Shown one piece after another: positions 55,072 through 62,660 of a stretch of 64,000 bases of DNA. The stretch covers positions 4,972,501 through 5,036,500 of the forward strand of contig NZ_CP151943.1 of NCBI RefSeq assembly GCF_038592905.1. Direction: 5' to 3'. Under the pieces are notes generated by a model that ran no database searches, had not been told where the DNA came from, and saw nothing but the letters and a program-made list of their open reading frames with translations. The stretch comes from Neobacillus sp. FSL H8-0543. GTDB taxonomy: Bacteria > Bacillota > Bacilli > Bacillales > Cytobacillaceae. Made by a program: the position numbers and the translations under genes. Within the stretch, counting starts at the first letter, position 1. The number at the start of each line of letters is the position of its first letter.

Positions 55072-55839
55072 ATGCTTGTGGCAGAAAGACAAAAAAAGAT
55101 TGTTGAATTAGTAAATGAACGGTTGAGTATTCGGGTCTCCGAACTGAGCAAAATTTTCTCCGTAACAGAGGAAACGATACGTCGTGACTTAGAGAAGCTT
55201 GAAAAAGAGAATCTATTAATGCGAAGTCATGGCGGCGCTGTCAGTATTGGGAAGGACCAAGCAGAAACCTCATATTTAGAAAGAGAAATCACCAATGCAA
55301 CTGAAAAAAAAGCTATTGCTTCAGTGGCTGTTGGGTTAATTGAGCCCGGTGACAAAATTGTCTTGGATGCGAGCACTACTGCCTGGTATGTGGCGAAGGA
55401 GCTGTCTGACATGCCTTTAACCGTGTTGACAAACTCGATAAAAGTTGCCATTGAGTTGAGTAAAAAAGAACAAATTAAAGTGATATCCACTGGGGGAACG
55501 TTATTATCGCAGTCGCTTTCCTTTGTGGGGCCTCTGGCAGAACGATCCCTGGGGTTGTATCACGTGAACAAAGTATTTCTCTCCTGTAAGGGAATTCATA
55601 TTGAAAAAGGGCTGAGTGACTCTAACGAATCACAAGCGTTAGTAAAGAAGCAAATGATGGAGATAACCGATGAGACAATCCTAATGGTGGACTCTAGTAA
55701 ATTTGGTACAAGGGCCTTTTCACAAATAGAACCTCTTGCTAAAATCAATCGGATAATTACAGATTCAAACATTGGTGAAGACACAAGAAAACAGTTGGAA
55801 GAGAAACAAATTAATTTAGACATAGCATCCATTGTATAG
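55072..55839 (+). CDS. DeoR-family transcriptional repressor
   Basis: 255 residues, with AAAGGGG before the ATG. N-terminal DeoR helix-turn-helix (VAERQKKIVELVNERLSIRVSELSK, then EETIRRDLEKLEKENL and SHGGAV). The C-terminal DeoRC sensor domain has LDASTTAWYVAKEL, TVLTNSIKVAIEL, STGGTLL and MVDSSKFG, a site that binds phosphorylated sugars in this family. By position its ligand is probably L-rhamnulose-1-phosphate or DHAP. It sits between rhaBA and rhaD. The AAATAAAC boxes in front of its own gene and the catabolic genes are its likely operators. Confidence 0.9.
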   Translation: MLVAERQKKIVELVNERLSIRVSELSKIFSVTEETIRRDLEKLEKENLLMRSHGGAVSIGKDQAETSYLEREITNATEKKAIASVAVGLIEPGDKIVLDASTTAWYVAKELSDMPLTVLTNSIKVAIELSKKEQIKVISTGGTLLSQSLSFVGPLAERSLGLYHVNKVFLSCKGIHIEKGLSDSNESQALVKKQMMEITDETILMVDSSKFGTRAFSQIEPLAKINRIITDSNIGEDTRKQLEEKQINLDIASIV

Positions 55840-55926
55840 AAACCTTGCAGACTGAATTGGGTGTGTTTTTTGTTTGTTAAAAATAAAAGGAATCAAACTT
55901 AAATTGTGACGAAAATCGCAACTAAT

Positions 55927-55968
55927 CAAAAATAAACAAAACTACATATCTGTTTTTATGTTTATTTT
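55927..55968. promoter_or_regulatory. rhaD operator: inverted AAATAAAC boxes
   Basis: CAAAAATAAACAAAA (55927-55941) is identical to the box at the rhaEW promoter. Eleven bases further on, TTTTTATGTTTATTTT (55953-55968) is its approximate inverse. TATCAT (55984) is a possible -10; the right box would overlap the -35 region. Confidence 0.62.
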
Positions 55969-56034
55969 AGTTAGAGATAGGGTTATCATGTAGACATAAA
56001 GAAAAGAACTTTTCTCAAAAGGAGAGAAATAAAC

Positions 56035-56871
56035 ATGAATATGACAATAACCCGAAATTCAATATATACTGCTCCGTTTTTACAAGAAATGATGGAAACT
56101 GCCGCTAACCTATACCGTCTAGGCTGGGCTGAACGAAATGGCGGGAATATCAGTTATTTATTACATGAATATGAGGTTCTTCCATACGTGGATGTAGACT
56201 ATGTTATAAGAACAGTACCAATGAACTTTGATGCTTCCGATCTTGCAGGCAAATATTTTATTGTGACAGGCTCTGGTAAATATTTTAAAAACGTAGAAAA
56301 GAATCCAGTAAGAAACTTAGGGATCATTCGTATTGCAGAAGATGGAAAAAGCTACGAAATCCTTTGGGGATTTGAAGATGGCGGTGTTGCTACAAGTGAG
56401 CTTCCTACACACTTAATGAATCATATGCAGCGCTTGTCAGTAGATAAAAACCATCGTGTTATTATGCACTGCCATGCGACAAATCTTATAGCGATGACAT
56501 TTACACACAGCTTAATGGAAGAAGATTTTACAAAAACACTATGGGAAATGTGTACAGAATGTATCGTTGTTTTCCCTGAAGGTGTAGGTGTAGTTCCATG
56601 GATCACCCCTGGTACAAATGAAATTGGTAAAGCAACGGCAGAAAGAATGAAGGACGTCCGTATTGTATTGTGGCCACATCATGGGGTGTTTGGTGCTGGA
56701 ACCACAATTGATGAAACGTTTGGGCTGATTGAAACAGCAGAAAAAGCTGCTGAAGTTTATACCATTGTATGTGCCCAAGGCGGCAAAAAACAAACCATCA
56801 CTGACAAGCAGCTGCAAGATCTTGCTGATGCATGGCATGTAGTTCCCCGTAAAGGAATCTTGAAACTTTAA
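56035..56871 (+). CDS. rhaD: Rhamnulose-1-phosphate aldolase, stand-alone
   Basis: 278 residues, with GGAGAG 10 nt before the ATG. It matches RhaD of the class II aldolase/adducin fold: GWAERNGGNISYLL near residue 33, FIVTGSGKYFKN near 78, zinc ligands in VIMHCHATN near 143 and in WPHHGVFGAG near 214. Produces DHAP and L-lactaldehyde from L-rhamnulose-1-phosphate. The same reaction is assigned to the RhaE half of the fusion at 36366, so the locus carries two non-homologous or distantly related aldolases for one step. No dehydrogenase is fused to it. Confidence 0.93.
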   Translation: MNMTITRNSIYTAPFLQEMMETAANLYRLGWAERNGGNISYLLHEYEVLPYVDVDYVIRTVPMNFDASDLAGKYFIVTGSGKYFKNVEKNPVRNLGIIRIAEDGKSYEILWGFEDGGVATSELPTHLMNHMQRLSVDKNHRVIMHCHATNLIAMTFTHSLMEEDFTKTLWEMCTECIVVFPEGVGVVPWITPGTNEIGKATAERMKDVRIVLWPHHGVFGAGTTIDETFGLIETAEKAAEVYTIVCAQGGKKQTITDKQLQDLADAWHVVPRKGILKL

Positions 56872-57476
56872 TGAAGGGACATTTTTGTGGGGAAGAAGTA
56901 AAATTATTTAAACTGTATTGGCATAATATAAGAAAATCTTGTTTAGGAATCTTGGCAATGTCAAAAGCTCTCTTCCTGGAGTCGTTTTTTCTTGAAGTAG
57001 CAGAACAACATAGGTAAAAGCTGACAGCAAAACAATAATCACTCCTAATATAAATATGACTCCACCAGACACACTTATGAGTATTACTTTTCATGTAAAA
57101 GTAAAACCGTAGAAATTAATGTTGTCGACTCGTTTTTATTATGTATTTTTGTGAAATACAAATGTTCACTGTTTTGTTGAAAATAACAATTATGAGTTGT
57201 AGTATAACAATAATGAGATTGTTATACTAATAGTATTGTTTTTCAATTTTTGTTATATAACAGACAAGTGTTTTTAAACTCACAATAATTATTCCGAATA
57301 ATAATACTATTGTAACATATCCTAATATTCGCTATAATTCTACTTATTACAATTCAGAGTTAAATAGAAAGGATTTCGATATTTTATAAAAAATAAGAGA
57401 GATACATAGGTGTTGGTGGCACACGGAAAGTTAGTAGTGTAGGGAAAGATTATCTTTTACAAGCGGGGGAGCATCT
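56872..57476. other. Intergenic region between rhaD and sstT
   Basis: This is a 605-bp gap. It contains a perfect 12-bp inverted repeat at 57200-57229 and AT-rich palindromic sequence to about 57340. A minus-strand reading at 56908-57072 could encode a 54-residue peptide with one membrane helix (GVIFILGVIIVLLSAFTYVV), but it lacks a ribosome site. I see no RNA gene. Confidence 0.4.
57200..57229. promoter_or_regulatory. 12-bp inverted repeat upstream of sstT
   Basis: TAGTATAACAAT and ATTGTTATACTA are perfectly inverted around AATGAG. Fragments of the same sequence (AATAGTATT, AATACTATT) recur in the next 90 bases. This looks like a protein-binding palindrome, possibly controlling the symporter gene. 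Confidence 0.55.
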
Positions 57477-58715
57477 ATGAAAAAATTATTGAAAAAATGG
57501 AATCAAATAAGTCTGGTAAAACAAATTGCACTTGGTTTGATTATTGGTATTATCCTGGCTGTAACGATTCCAGCAGTAGCAAAACCTATTGTCATTTTAG
57601 GCTCCTTGTTTGTAGGTGCTTTAAAGGGGATAGCACCAGTATTGGTTCTCTTCTTGGTTATGTCGGCCATCGCCCAACATCAAAGCGGTAAACAAACAAA
57701 TATGAAATCAATTATCTATTTATACCTTTTGGGAACTTTTCTAGCTGGATTAATCGCTGTGATTGTAAGTTTTGCTTTTCCTGTCAGTATAACCCTAACA
57801 AAGGGTGCTGAGGATTTGGCGGCTCCAGGTGGTGTGGTAGAGGTTCTCAAAACATTATTGTTGAACGTTGTCGATAACCCTGTTAAAGCCATTTATAATG
57901 CGAATTACATCGGAATTTTAGCTTGGGCAATCATACTTGGTTTGGCTTTAAGAAATGCCCCTGATTCGACAAAAACAGTAATCTCTAATTTTTCAGATGC
58001 CATAAGCAAAATTGTTACATGGGTAATCAAGTTTGCCCCATTTGGAATTATGGGTCTCGTGATTGAATCTATTACAACAAATGGGATTGAGTCACTACTA
58101 AGTTATGGAAAATTACTTGCCATTTTGATTGGATGTATGCTCTTTGTCGCACTTGTTGTTAACCCAATCATTGTTTATGCATACGTACGCCAGAACCCCT
58201 ATCCACTAGTATTCACGTGTATAAGGGAAAGTGGTATTACCGCATTCTTTACACGCAGCTCGGCTGCAAACATTCCTGTAAATATGAAATTATGTGAAAA
58301 ACTTGGTTTAGATAAAGATACGTATTCGGTATCGATTCCATTAGGAGCAACTGTCAATATGGCTGGTGCTGCAGTTACTATTTCTGTTTTGACCCTTGCC
58401 GCAGTTCATACACTTAATATTCCAGTGGACATCCCTACAGCAATCCTCCTTAGCGTAGTGGCAGCTATATGTGCTTGTGGTGCTTCAGGGGTTGCAGGTG
58501 GATCACTCTTATTGATTCCATTAGCTTGTAGCTTATTCGGAATCTCCAATGATGTTGCGATGCAGGTGGTTGGAGTTGGCTTTATCATTGGTGTTTTACA
58601 AGACTCCTTTGAAACGGCACTTAACTCATCAACTGACGTCCTCTTTACAGCAACAGCTGAATATAAGAAGCGCCTTAAAGAAGGAGAAAAAATAAATATC
58701 AAAAAAGTAGCTTAA
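57477..58715 (+). CDS. sstT: SstT-type Na+/serine(threonine) symporter
   Basis: 412 residues, about eight to nine membrane segments, of the dicarboxylate/amino acid:cation symporter family. The start [20 protein letters not shown] is followed by [42 protein letters not shown] with the serine-rich loop, [22 protein letters not shown] and a late [17 protein letters not shown], all as in SstT. GGGGGAG lies 6-7 nt before the ATG. No operon partner; hairpins follow. Confidence 0.92.
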   Translation: MKKLLKKWNQISLVKQIALGLIIGIILAVTIPAVAKPIVILGSLFVGALKGIAPVLVLFLVMSAIAQHQSGKQTNMKSIIYLYLLGTFLAGLIAVIVSFAFPVSITLTKGAEDLAAPGGVVEVLKTLLLNVVDNPVKAIYNANYIGILAWAIILGLALRNAPDSTKTVISNFSDAISKIVTWVIKFAPFGIMGLVIESITTNGIESLLSYGKLLAILIGCMLFVALVVNPIIVYAYVRQNPYPLVFTCIRESGITAFFTRSSAANIPVNMKLCEKLGLDKDTYSVSIPLGATVNMAGAAVTISVLTLAAVHTLNIPVDIPTAILLSVVAAICACGASGVAGGSLLLIPLACSLFGISNDVAMQVVGVGFIIGVLQDSFETALNSSTDVLFTATAEYKKRLKEGEKINIKKVA

Positions 58716-58756
58716 CAAGCGGCTTTTAATATAATAAATACAGCTAATAAAATAAT

Positions 58757-58796
58757 CCCTTTTGTAAGGACGGTAGGATACCGTCTTACAGAAGGG
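58757..58796. repeat. Long hairpin downstream of sstT
   Basis: CCCTTTTGTAAG, one bulged G and ACGGTA pair with TACCGTCTTACAGAAGGG across a three-base loop, giving 18 pairs. It is not followed by a T tract, so it is probably a repeat or RNA element and not a terminator. Confidence 0.6.
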
Positions 58797-58894
58797 GCTG
58801 CGGTAGCGCAAATTTTCGAAGCTATGAAGTGGCTTCTTGTGAATTCATTCGAATCCGATAAATAGTAATTAAGGTAGTATCTTTTTATTGAAAA

Positions 58895-58930
58895 AAATAC
58901 GTTTCTACATTAGTAGAGACGCGGTTTTTT
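58895..58930 (+). terminator. Terminator-like hairpin
   Basis: CGTTTCTAC (58900-58908) and GTAGAGACG (58913-58921) pair with one G-T; CGGTTTTTT follows. Likely the effective end of the sstT transcript. Confidence 0.7.
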
Positions 58931-59017
58931 GAATCTGTGCCAGGTACAACAGCATTATACTATTTGTAAAATTGATTTAGATGTGAGAGGTTACCTGATA
59001 TTTATAACTCAAAGAAG

Positions 59018-59048
59018 GTACCATTCCTAAAAGGAAGGTACTTTTTTA
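59018..59048 (+). terminator. Hairpin with T tract, probably bidirectional
   Basis: GTACCATTCC and GGAAGGTAC pair with a bulged A; TTTTTT follows on the plus strand. The SRP RNA gene runs towards it on the minus strand, so it may end that transcript too. Confidence 0.55.
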
Positions 59049-59082
59049 TGTATAAAATTTCGCTGTAGAATTAATAAAATCA

Positions 59083-59348
59083 CCGTGCACCTACCATTGA
59101 TTGAAATAATCAAGCGTTACTTGTAAAAAATAGCTCAAACTCGGTAACCCTACGGCACATAGAAAGGACTACTTAAGGCTGCTTCCTTCCGGACCTGACC
59201 CGATTCATAGGTTTCCATTGCGTAGGACCAAGTTATCAACACTATTTTCACAAGGCAGACCTTGCTTCATCCAACCTCAGGTAGGATTTCAACCCCGCTA
59301 TGGCGGACCTGCGGGTTAAGGGACCGCCAACTCCCCGTCTAGCACGGT
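59083..59348 (-). ncRNA. scr: Signal recognition particle RNA, large bacterial type
   Basis: On the minus strand the sequence begins CCGTGCTAGACGGGGAG and ends near GGTGCACGG, so the two ends pair. In between are the Alu-type part (GCGGTCCCTTAACCCGC) and the S-domain hallmark GTCAGGTCCGGAAGGAAGCA, followed by GTGCCGTAGGGTTACC. The length of about 266 nt fits the Bacillus-type scRNA with Alu domain, not the short 4.5S form. It binds Ffh to target membrane and secreted proteins. Ends are accurate to a few bases. Confidence 0.95.
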
Positions 59349-59427
59349 ATGTATAGGCTAGACTCTTGCTTATGTTTATATTAGTAATGGAAAAATTAAA
59401 GGGAAAATCCCGAACAGTTGATGAATA

Positions 59428-59840
59428 CGGCGCATGAAATGGCTGTAAGCCAGGTTCTGTTCCTGCGTGCTCAAGCGATGCCAATCTGGCACAACAGGTG
59501 TAATCATATGACTATCAGTCAAGAAGACCGATCCATCCATTTGGTTCATGATTCCCGCAGGATGGTGCCCCTACCATAGTTTGGGTTGCTCGCTCGTGGG
59601 GTTTACCCGTTCCATTTCTTCTGTTTCCAAAAGAACTCGTCACTGTGGCACTTTCAGGTTACTCTCAGCATATCCGTTAAGGACTTAGCATGATTTCTCC
59701 GCCGTCAGCAGAATGAAATCTGCTGCCCACCTTTGCAGATGGCACGAACACTCCGGGCATCTCAGCACCGGGCGAGCCTGGACTTTCCTCAACTCATGTA
59801 AACATGAGCCGCGATTACTCACCATTTCATGTTTCTTTGC
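59428..59840 (-). ncRNA. rnpB: RNase P RNA, type B
   Basis: The minus strand reads GAGGAAAGTCCAGGCTCGC, then GGTGCTGAGATGCCCGGAGT, GAAAGTGCCACAGTGACGAG, GTAAACCCCACGAGCGAGC and finally CTGGCTTACAGCC, the conserved blocks of bacterial RNase P RNA. The 5' ACATGAAATGG pairs with the 3' CCATTTCATG as helix P1. The block order and a length near 410 nt fit type B of Bacillus. A TATATT -10-like element lies about 15 nt upstream on the minus strand (near 59860). Ends are approximate. Confidence 0.95.
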
Positions 59841-60031
59841 TCATCGACTACGTTAATCAATATAACATAAAAGAAAAGATATGGTCATTAGGAGACTGAC
59901 TCCATAGATGGGATATTTAGGGTTTGGTTAAATCCAGATTACTTTTTAAATTGTAATAGTGCATCTTAATAATCATAATGATGTCTAAATACCTTCTAGT
60001 GGCAAAGATTGAATTTTTACATTTGACGTGG

Positions 60032-60361
60032 TTATCTAATCTTCCGATGGAGCTTGTATCTCTTACCCTCAAATTCAAAGGACTTTTTATTTGCTGCGGC
60101 TTGTACAGCTCTGGTCACATCTTTGTGTAATACAGTAAGATCACGCTCGATTTGCACGAGTTCAGATTTATCCTTATTGATAACGAGGTAATAGGAATTT
60201 CCTGTCTTCAATGCCATTAATGCTTTTCTGCCCTTCAATAATCCTTCTAATAGAAAGTCTAGTATTTGAATCTTGGGGCTTTGGATTTCTTCTTGAATAA
60301 GGTCATAAATAGTTGCATCCTTTGAGGTTAATTCCATTAATTTCTCTTCATATTTATTCAT
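60032..60361 (-). CDS. Small soluble protein of unknown function
   Basis: 109 residues from the ATG at 60361, chosen for GGAG 7 nt upstream; an in-frame ATG at 60379 has no ribosome site. Helical N-terminal half (KYEEKLMELTSKDATIYDL), a basic patch (LLKGRKALMALK) and a C-terminal half rich in lysine (AAANKKSFEFEGKRYKLHRKIR). Overlaps the end of the membrane protein gene upstream by 8 bp, so it is co-translated with it. I do not recognise the family. Confidence 0.65.
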   Translation of the reverse strand: MNKYEEKLMELTSKDATIYDLIQEEIQSPKIQILDFLLEGLLKGRKALMALKTGNSYYLVINKDKSELVQIERDLTVLHKDVTRAVQAAANKKSFEFEGKRYKLHRKIR

Positions 60362-60881
60362 ATTTATTCTCCAAATCATCTAGTTTTTGATTGTATCTTT
60401 TAATATTCCATTCATCCCATAGGTAACTGATAGCATAAAACACAATAATACTGATAATAAATTCCATGGATAGTGTAACAAAAATGTTTGTCATTACACT
60501 CCATTGCGGGAACAAAAGAAGATTCTGCCAATCCTTTTCAATGAGGAACGTACCAATGATTGTGAGAATCAGAAACACAGTTGCTAAACCAAGTGAATCC
60601 CAAAAGTAATATCTTTTCCTTCTTTTCTTAGACTGGTCATCAGAGCCTGTCGGTATTTGTTCTCCTGTTACCATTTTTGGTATCATCAGGCTTTCATCTT
60701 TACGTGCAAACCATCCAATTGATGCAGGAATCATTACAATTAGGATGATTTCCCAGGTGCTATTTGTAATATCCTTAGTACTGACATACTTCCAAATACC
60801 CGAAACAAGTAGGTACAGATACACAAGGCCTAGCGTTATTGCCATTCCCCTAGCAATAAACTTTTGACTTCTTTCATCCAT
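60354..60881 (-). CDS. Four-helix membrane protein, DUF6773-like
   Basis: 175 residues. Hydrophobic segments at about 10-30, 42-60, 95-115 and 128-150, with a polar middle containing a basic run (QSKKRRKRYYF). It starts 2 bp after the stop of an XRE regulator gene, with AGAGGAGG in front. Regulator plus this kind of membrane protein plus a small basic protein is a recurring firmicute arrangement; function unknown. The family label is tentative. Confidence 0.7.
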   Translation of the reverse strand: MDERSQKFIARGMAITLGLVYLYLLVSGIWKYVSTKDITNSTWEIILIVMIPASIGWFARKDESLMIPKMVTGEQIPTGSDDQSKKRRKRYYFWDSLGLATVFLILTIIGTFLIEKDWQNLLLFPQWSVMTNIFVTLSMEFIISIIVFYAISYLWDEWNIKRYNQKLDDLENKYE

Positions 60882-60883
60882 TT

Positions 60884-61087
60884 CTATTCCTCCTCTACAT
60901 ATTCAAAAAGTTCTTCAATGGTAACGTTAAAAATTTTGGAAATGTCCCATGCTAATTTAAGCGACGGACTATAATTTCCACGTTCTAGGTGTCCAATTGT
61001 TTCTCTTCTGACACCCACTAAACCAGCTAAAGTTTCCTGATTCATATTGTGTTTAGCCCGATATTCTCTTAGTTTAGTTTTTAGCAC
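60884..61087 (-). CDS. XRE-family (Cro/CI-like) transcriptional regulator
   Basis: 67 residues from GTG 61087, with AAGGAAGGTGG 6 nt upstream (the ATG two bases before it is out of frame and stops at once). It consists of one helix-turn-helix: LREYRAKHNMNQETLAGLVGV, RRETIGHLERGNYSPSLKLA, then IFNVTIEELFEY. Same layout as the short YozG-like regulators that control a following membrane protein gene. First gene of the minus-strand trio ending at 60032. Confidence 0.9.
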   Translation of the reverse strand: MLKTKLREYRAKHNMNQETLAGLVGVRRETIGHLERGNYSPSLKLAWDISKIFNVTIEELFEYVEEE

Positions 61088-61220
61088 ATGTAACCACCTT
61101 CCTTTTAAAAATGTTATGTATTTCGCTCTTTATGTTATAAATATATCTCGTTAATTTGAAGATGTCAAGAGTTCTGGCATTTTTATCAAAACTACAATTG
61201 GATGGGCATTCACTTTTTTA

Positions 61221-61454
61221 ATTCAGAAGAGTGATGAACAACAAAACCCAGTCAGATGGGAATGGAAATGTCGTTCAAAAGGGTGATGTACAACAAAAAC
61301 AGGTCGGAGGGAAGTGGAAAAGTCGTTCAAAAGGGTGATGAACGACAAAACCGAGTCAGGCGGAAGCGGATATGTTGTTCATAAGAGTGATGAACGACAA
61401 AACCCTATCAAAGGGAAGTGGAAATGTCGTTCATAAGAATGATAAAAGACGATG
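61221..61454. repeat. 52-bp tandem repeat array, four units plus a partial fifth
   Basis: Units starting GTGATGAACGACAAAAC lie at 61231, 61283, 61335 and 61387, with a decayed start at 61439: the spacing is 52 each time. Each unit ends near GGAAATGTCGTTCATAAGA. GAACGACA at the front and TGTCGTTC at the back are inverted, so every unit can fold into a hairpin. The array fills most of the 512-bp gap 61088-61599 between the divergent regulator and membrane protein genes. I see no coding potential in it. Confidence 0.9.
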
Positions 61455-61599
61455 TGGAAAAAATTTATAGAAAACTCAAAGATAAAGAAACCAAAAGTAG
61501 TGTTCAGGTTTTTTGCTACCAGACATTGCCGAATATGATGGGGGAAAATGGAAAATACTATAATACATAATAATTTTATCGGGATGGGAGTACTGAAAC

Positions 61600-62103
61600 A
61601 TGCTGATAGAGCGTTTGATCCTGATAGCAATGTGGCCGATCGGCATTGTTGCCTTTATTCTGTTTATTCCACTTAAAGACCGACGTAACGGTTTATTGGC
61701 ATTATTAATGTTTCAAGCAATCATTTGGCTTTGTGATATGTTTGCTTTTAAATATGGCTTGCTAAGTGCTCCAGTACGGGAGTTGCCAAAAGCGACAGAT
61801 CTCCCCCTTACCATCAATTATTTTTTTTATCCTGTTTTATTTTCCATCTTTTACGTCCGAAAGAAGGCAAATAGCAGTCTATTGCCCAGAATCACTTACT
61901 TTTTAATATGGATATCTGCGGGCACGTTATTTGACATTGTTATCGAGAGAAATACTGATTTGTTAAACTATGAAAAATCGCCCTGGTATGGAATGTGGAT
62001 TTACATTGGGTTTCTCTTTTTCGTAACTCAAGTTTGCTGTAATTGGTTCTTTAAAGACAAAGCCTTGTTTCAAGCGGAACGGTGGAAGACGAATGAGAAT
62101 TGA
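61600..62103 (+). CDS. CBO0543-like membrane protein, first of a tandem pair
   Basis: 167 residues with five hydrophobic segments (first: IERLILIAMWPIGIVAFILF). It carries family-type blocks: FQAIIWLCDMFAFKYGLLSAPVREL, NYFFYPVLFSIFYV, SAGTLFDIVIERNTDLLNY and WYGMWIYIGFLFFVTQVCCNWFF. These match the CBO0543 group of small firmicute membrane proteins, whose role is unknown. GGGAG lies before the ATG. Overlaps the next gene by 11 bp; the two products share the same order of motifs. Confidence 0.75.
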   Translation: MLIERLILIAMWPIGIVAFILFIPLKDRRNGLLALLMFQAIIWLCDMFAFKYGLLSAPVRELPKATDLPLTINYFFYPVLFSIFYVRKKANSSLLPRITYFLIWISAGTLFDIVIERNTDLLNYEKSPWYGMWIYIGFLFFVTQVCCNWFFKDKALFQAERWKTNEN

Positions 62104-62560
62104 ATGGTGGATCTTGATATCTGTTTACGCATTGGCAACAGGCATTCTTTTGTTCATTCCGAAAAATAAAATTCGCCTTGCCGTTGTTGCTTTTTTGTTC
62201 AAACAGGTAATCACCATTCTATTTGGTCTAGTAGTCGTAGAGTTAGGGTTGCTTGAATATCCTATTCGGCTTTTTGCATCGGTTAATCGGACGAGCTTCA
62301 CGTATGAATATTTTGCTTTTCCGGTAGTTTGTGCTGCCTTTAATGTATGGTACCCTAATGGTCGAAATCCAGTTTTTCAAATTGGATATTATAGTGGAGT
62401 TGTTTCTGTTTTAACTGCTGTTGAAGTCATCATTGAAAAACACACCGATCTCATCAATTTCATACACTGGGAATGGTATACAAGCTGGATTACAATCTGC
62501 CTATCTTTTTATATAACGCGTTTATTTTGTGTCTGGTTTTTCGCAAAGGGGAGAGTGTAG
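62093..62560 (+). CDS. CBO0543-like membrane protein, second of a tandem pair
   Basis: 155 residues, a divergent paralogue of the protein just upstream: VITILFGLVVVELGLLEYPIRLF, TYEYFAFPVVCAAFNVWY, TAVEVIIEKHTDLINF and WYTSWITICLSFYITRLFCVWFF line up block by block with it. GGTGGAAG lies before the ATG inside the end of the first gene. The pair arose by tandem duplication. The overlap suggests joint translation and perhaps a heteromer. Confidence 0.75.
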   Translation: MRIEWWILISVYALATGILLFIPKNKIRLAVVAFLFKQVITILFGLVVVELGLLEYPIRLFASVNRTSFTYEYFAFPVVCAAFNVWYPNGRNPVFQIGYYSGVVSVLTAVEVIIEKHTDLINFIHWEWYTSWITICLSFYITRLFCVWFFAKGRV

Positions 62561-62625
62561 TCCTTGGTCCATTGGGAATAAAGTATTCAACACTATTAGA
62601 AAATATGATTCCAATATAACGTAAC

Positions 62626-62660
62626 AAGGTACCATTCACTGAGAATGGTACCTTATTTTT
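62626..62660. terminator. Bidirectional terminator between convergent genes
   Basis: AAGGTACCATTC and GAATGGTACCTT form a perfect 12-bp stem with loop ACTGA, followed by ATTTTTT. The minus-strand cysteine desulfurase stop codon (62653-62655) is inside the right arm. Confidence 0.88.

Noticed and set aside
56798..57094. 98-codon minus-strand frame overlapping the rhaD end
   Set aside because: It runs into rhaD in the opposite direction, has no ribosome site and has an unlikely composition. The other minus frame here (56908-57072) looks slightly more protein-like but is also unsupported.
58757..58796. Terminator of sstT at the long hairpin
   Set aside because: No T tract follows on the plus strand; the hairpin at 58895 is a better terminator.
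61221..61454. CRISPR array
   Set aside because: The units are contiguous 52-bp repeats with no unique spacers and no cas genes nearby.
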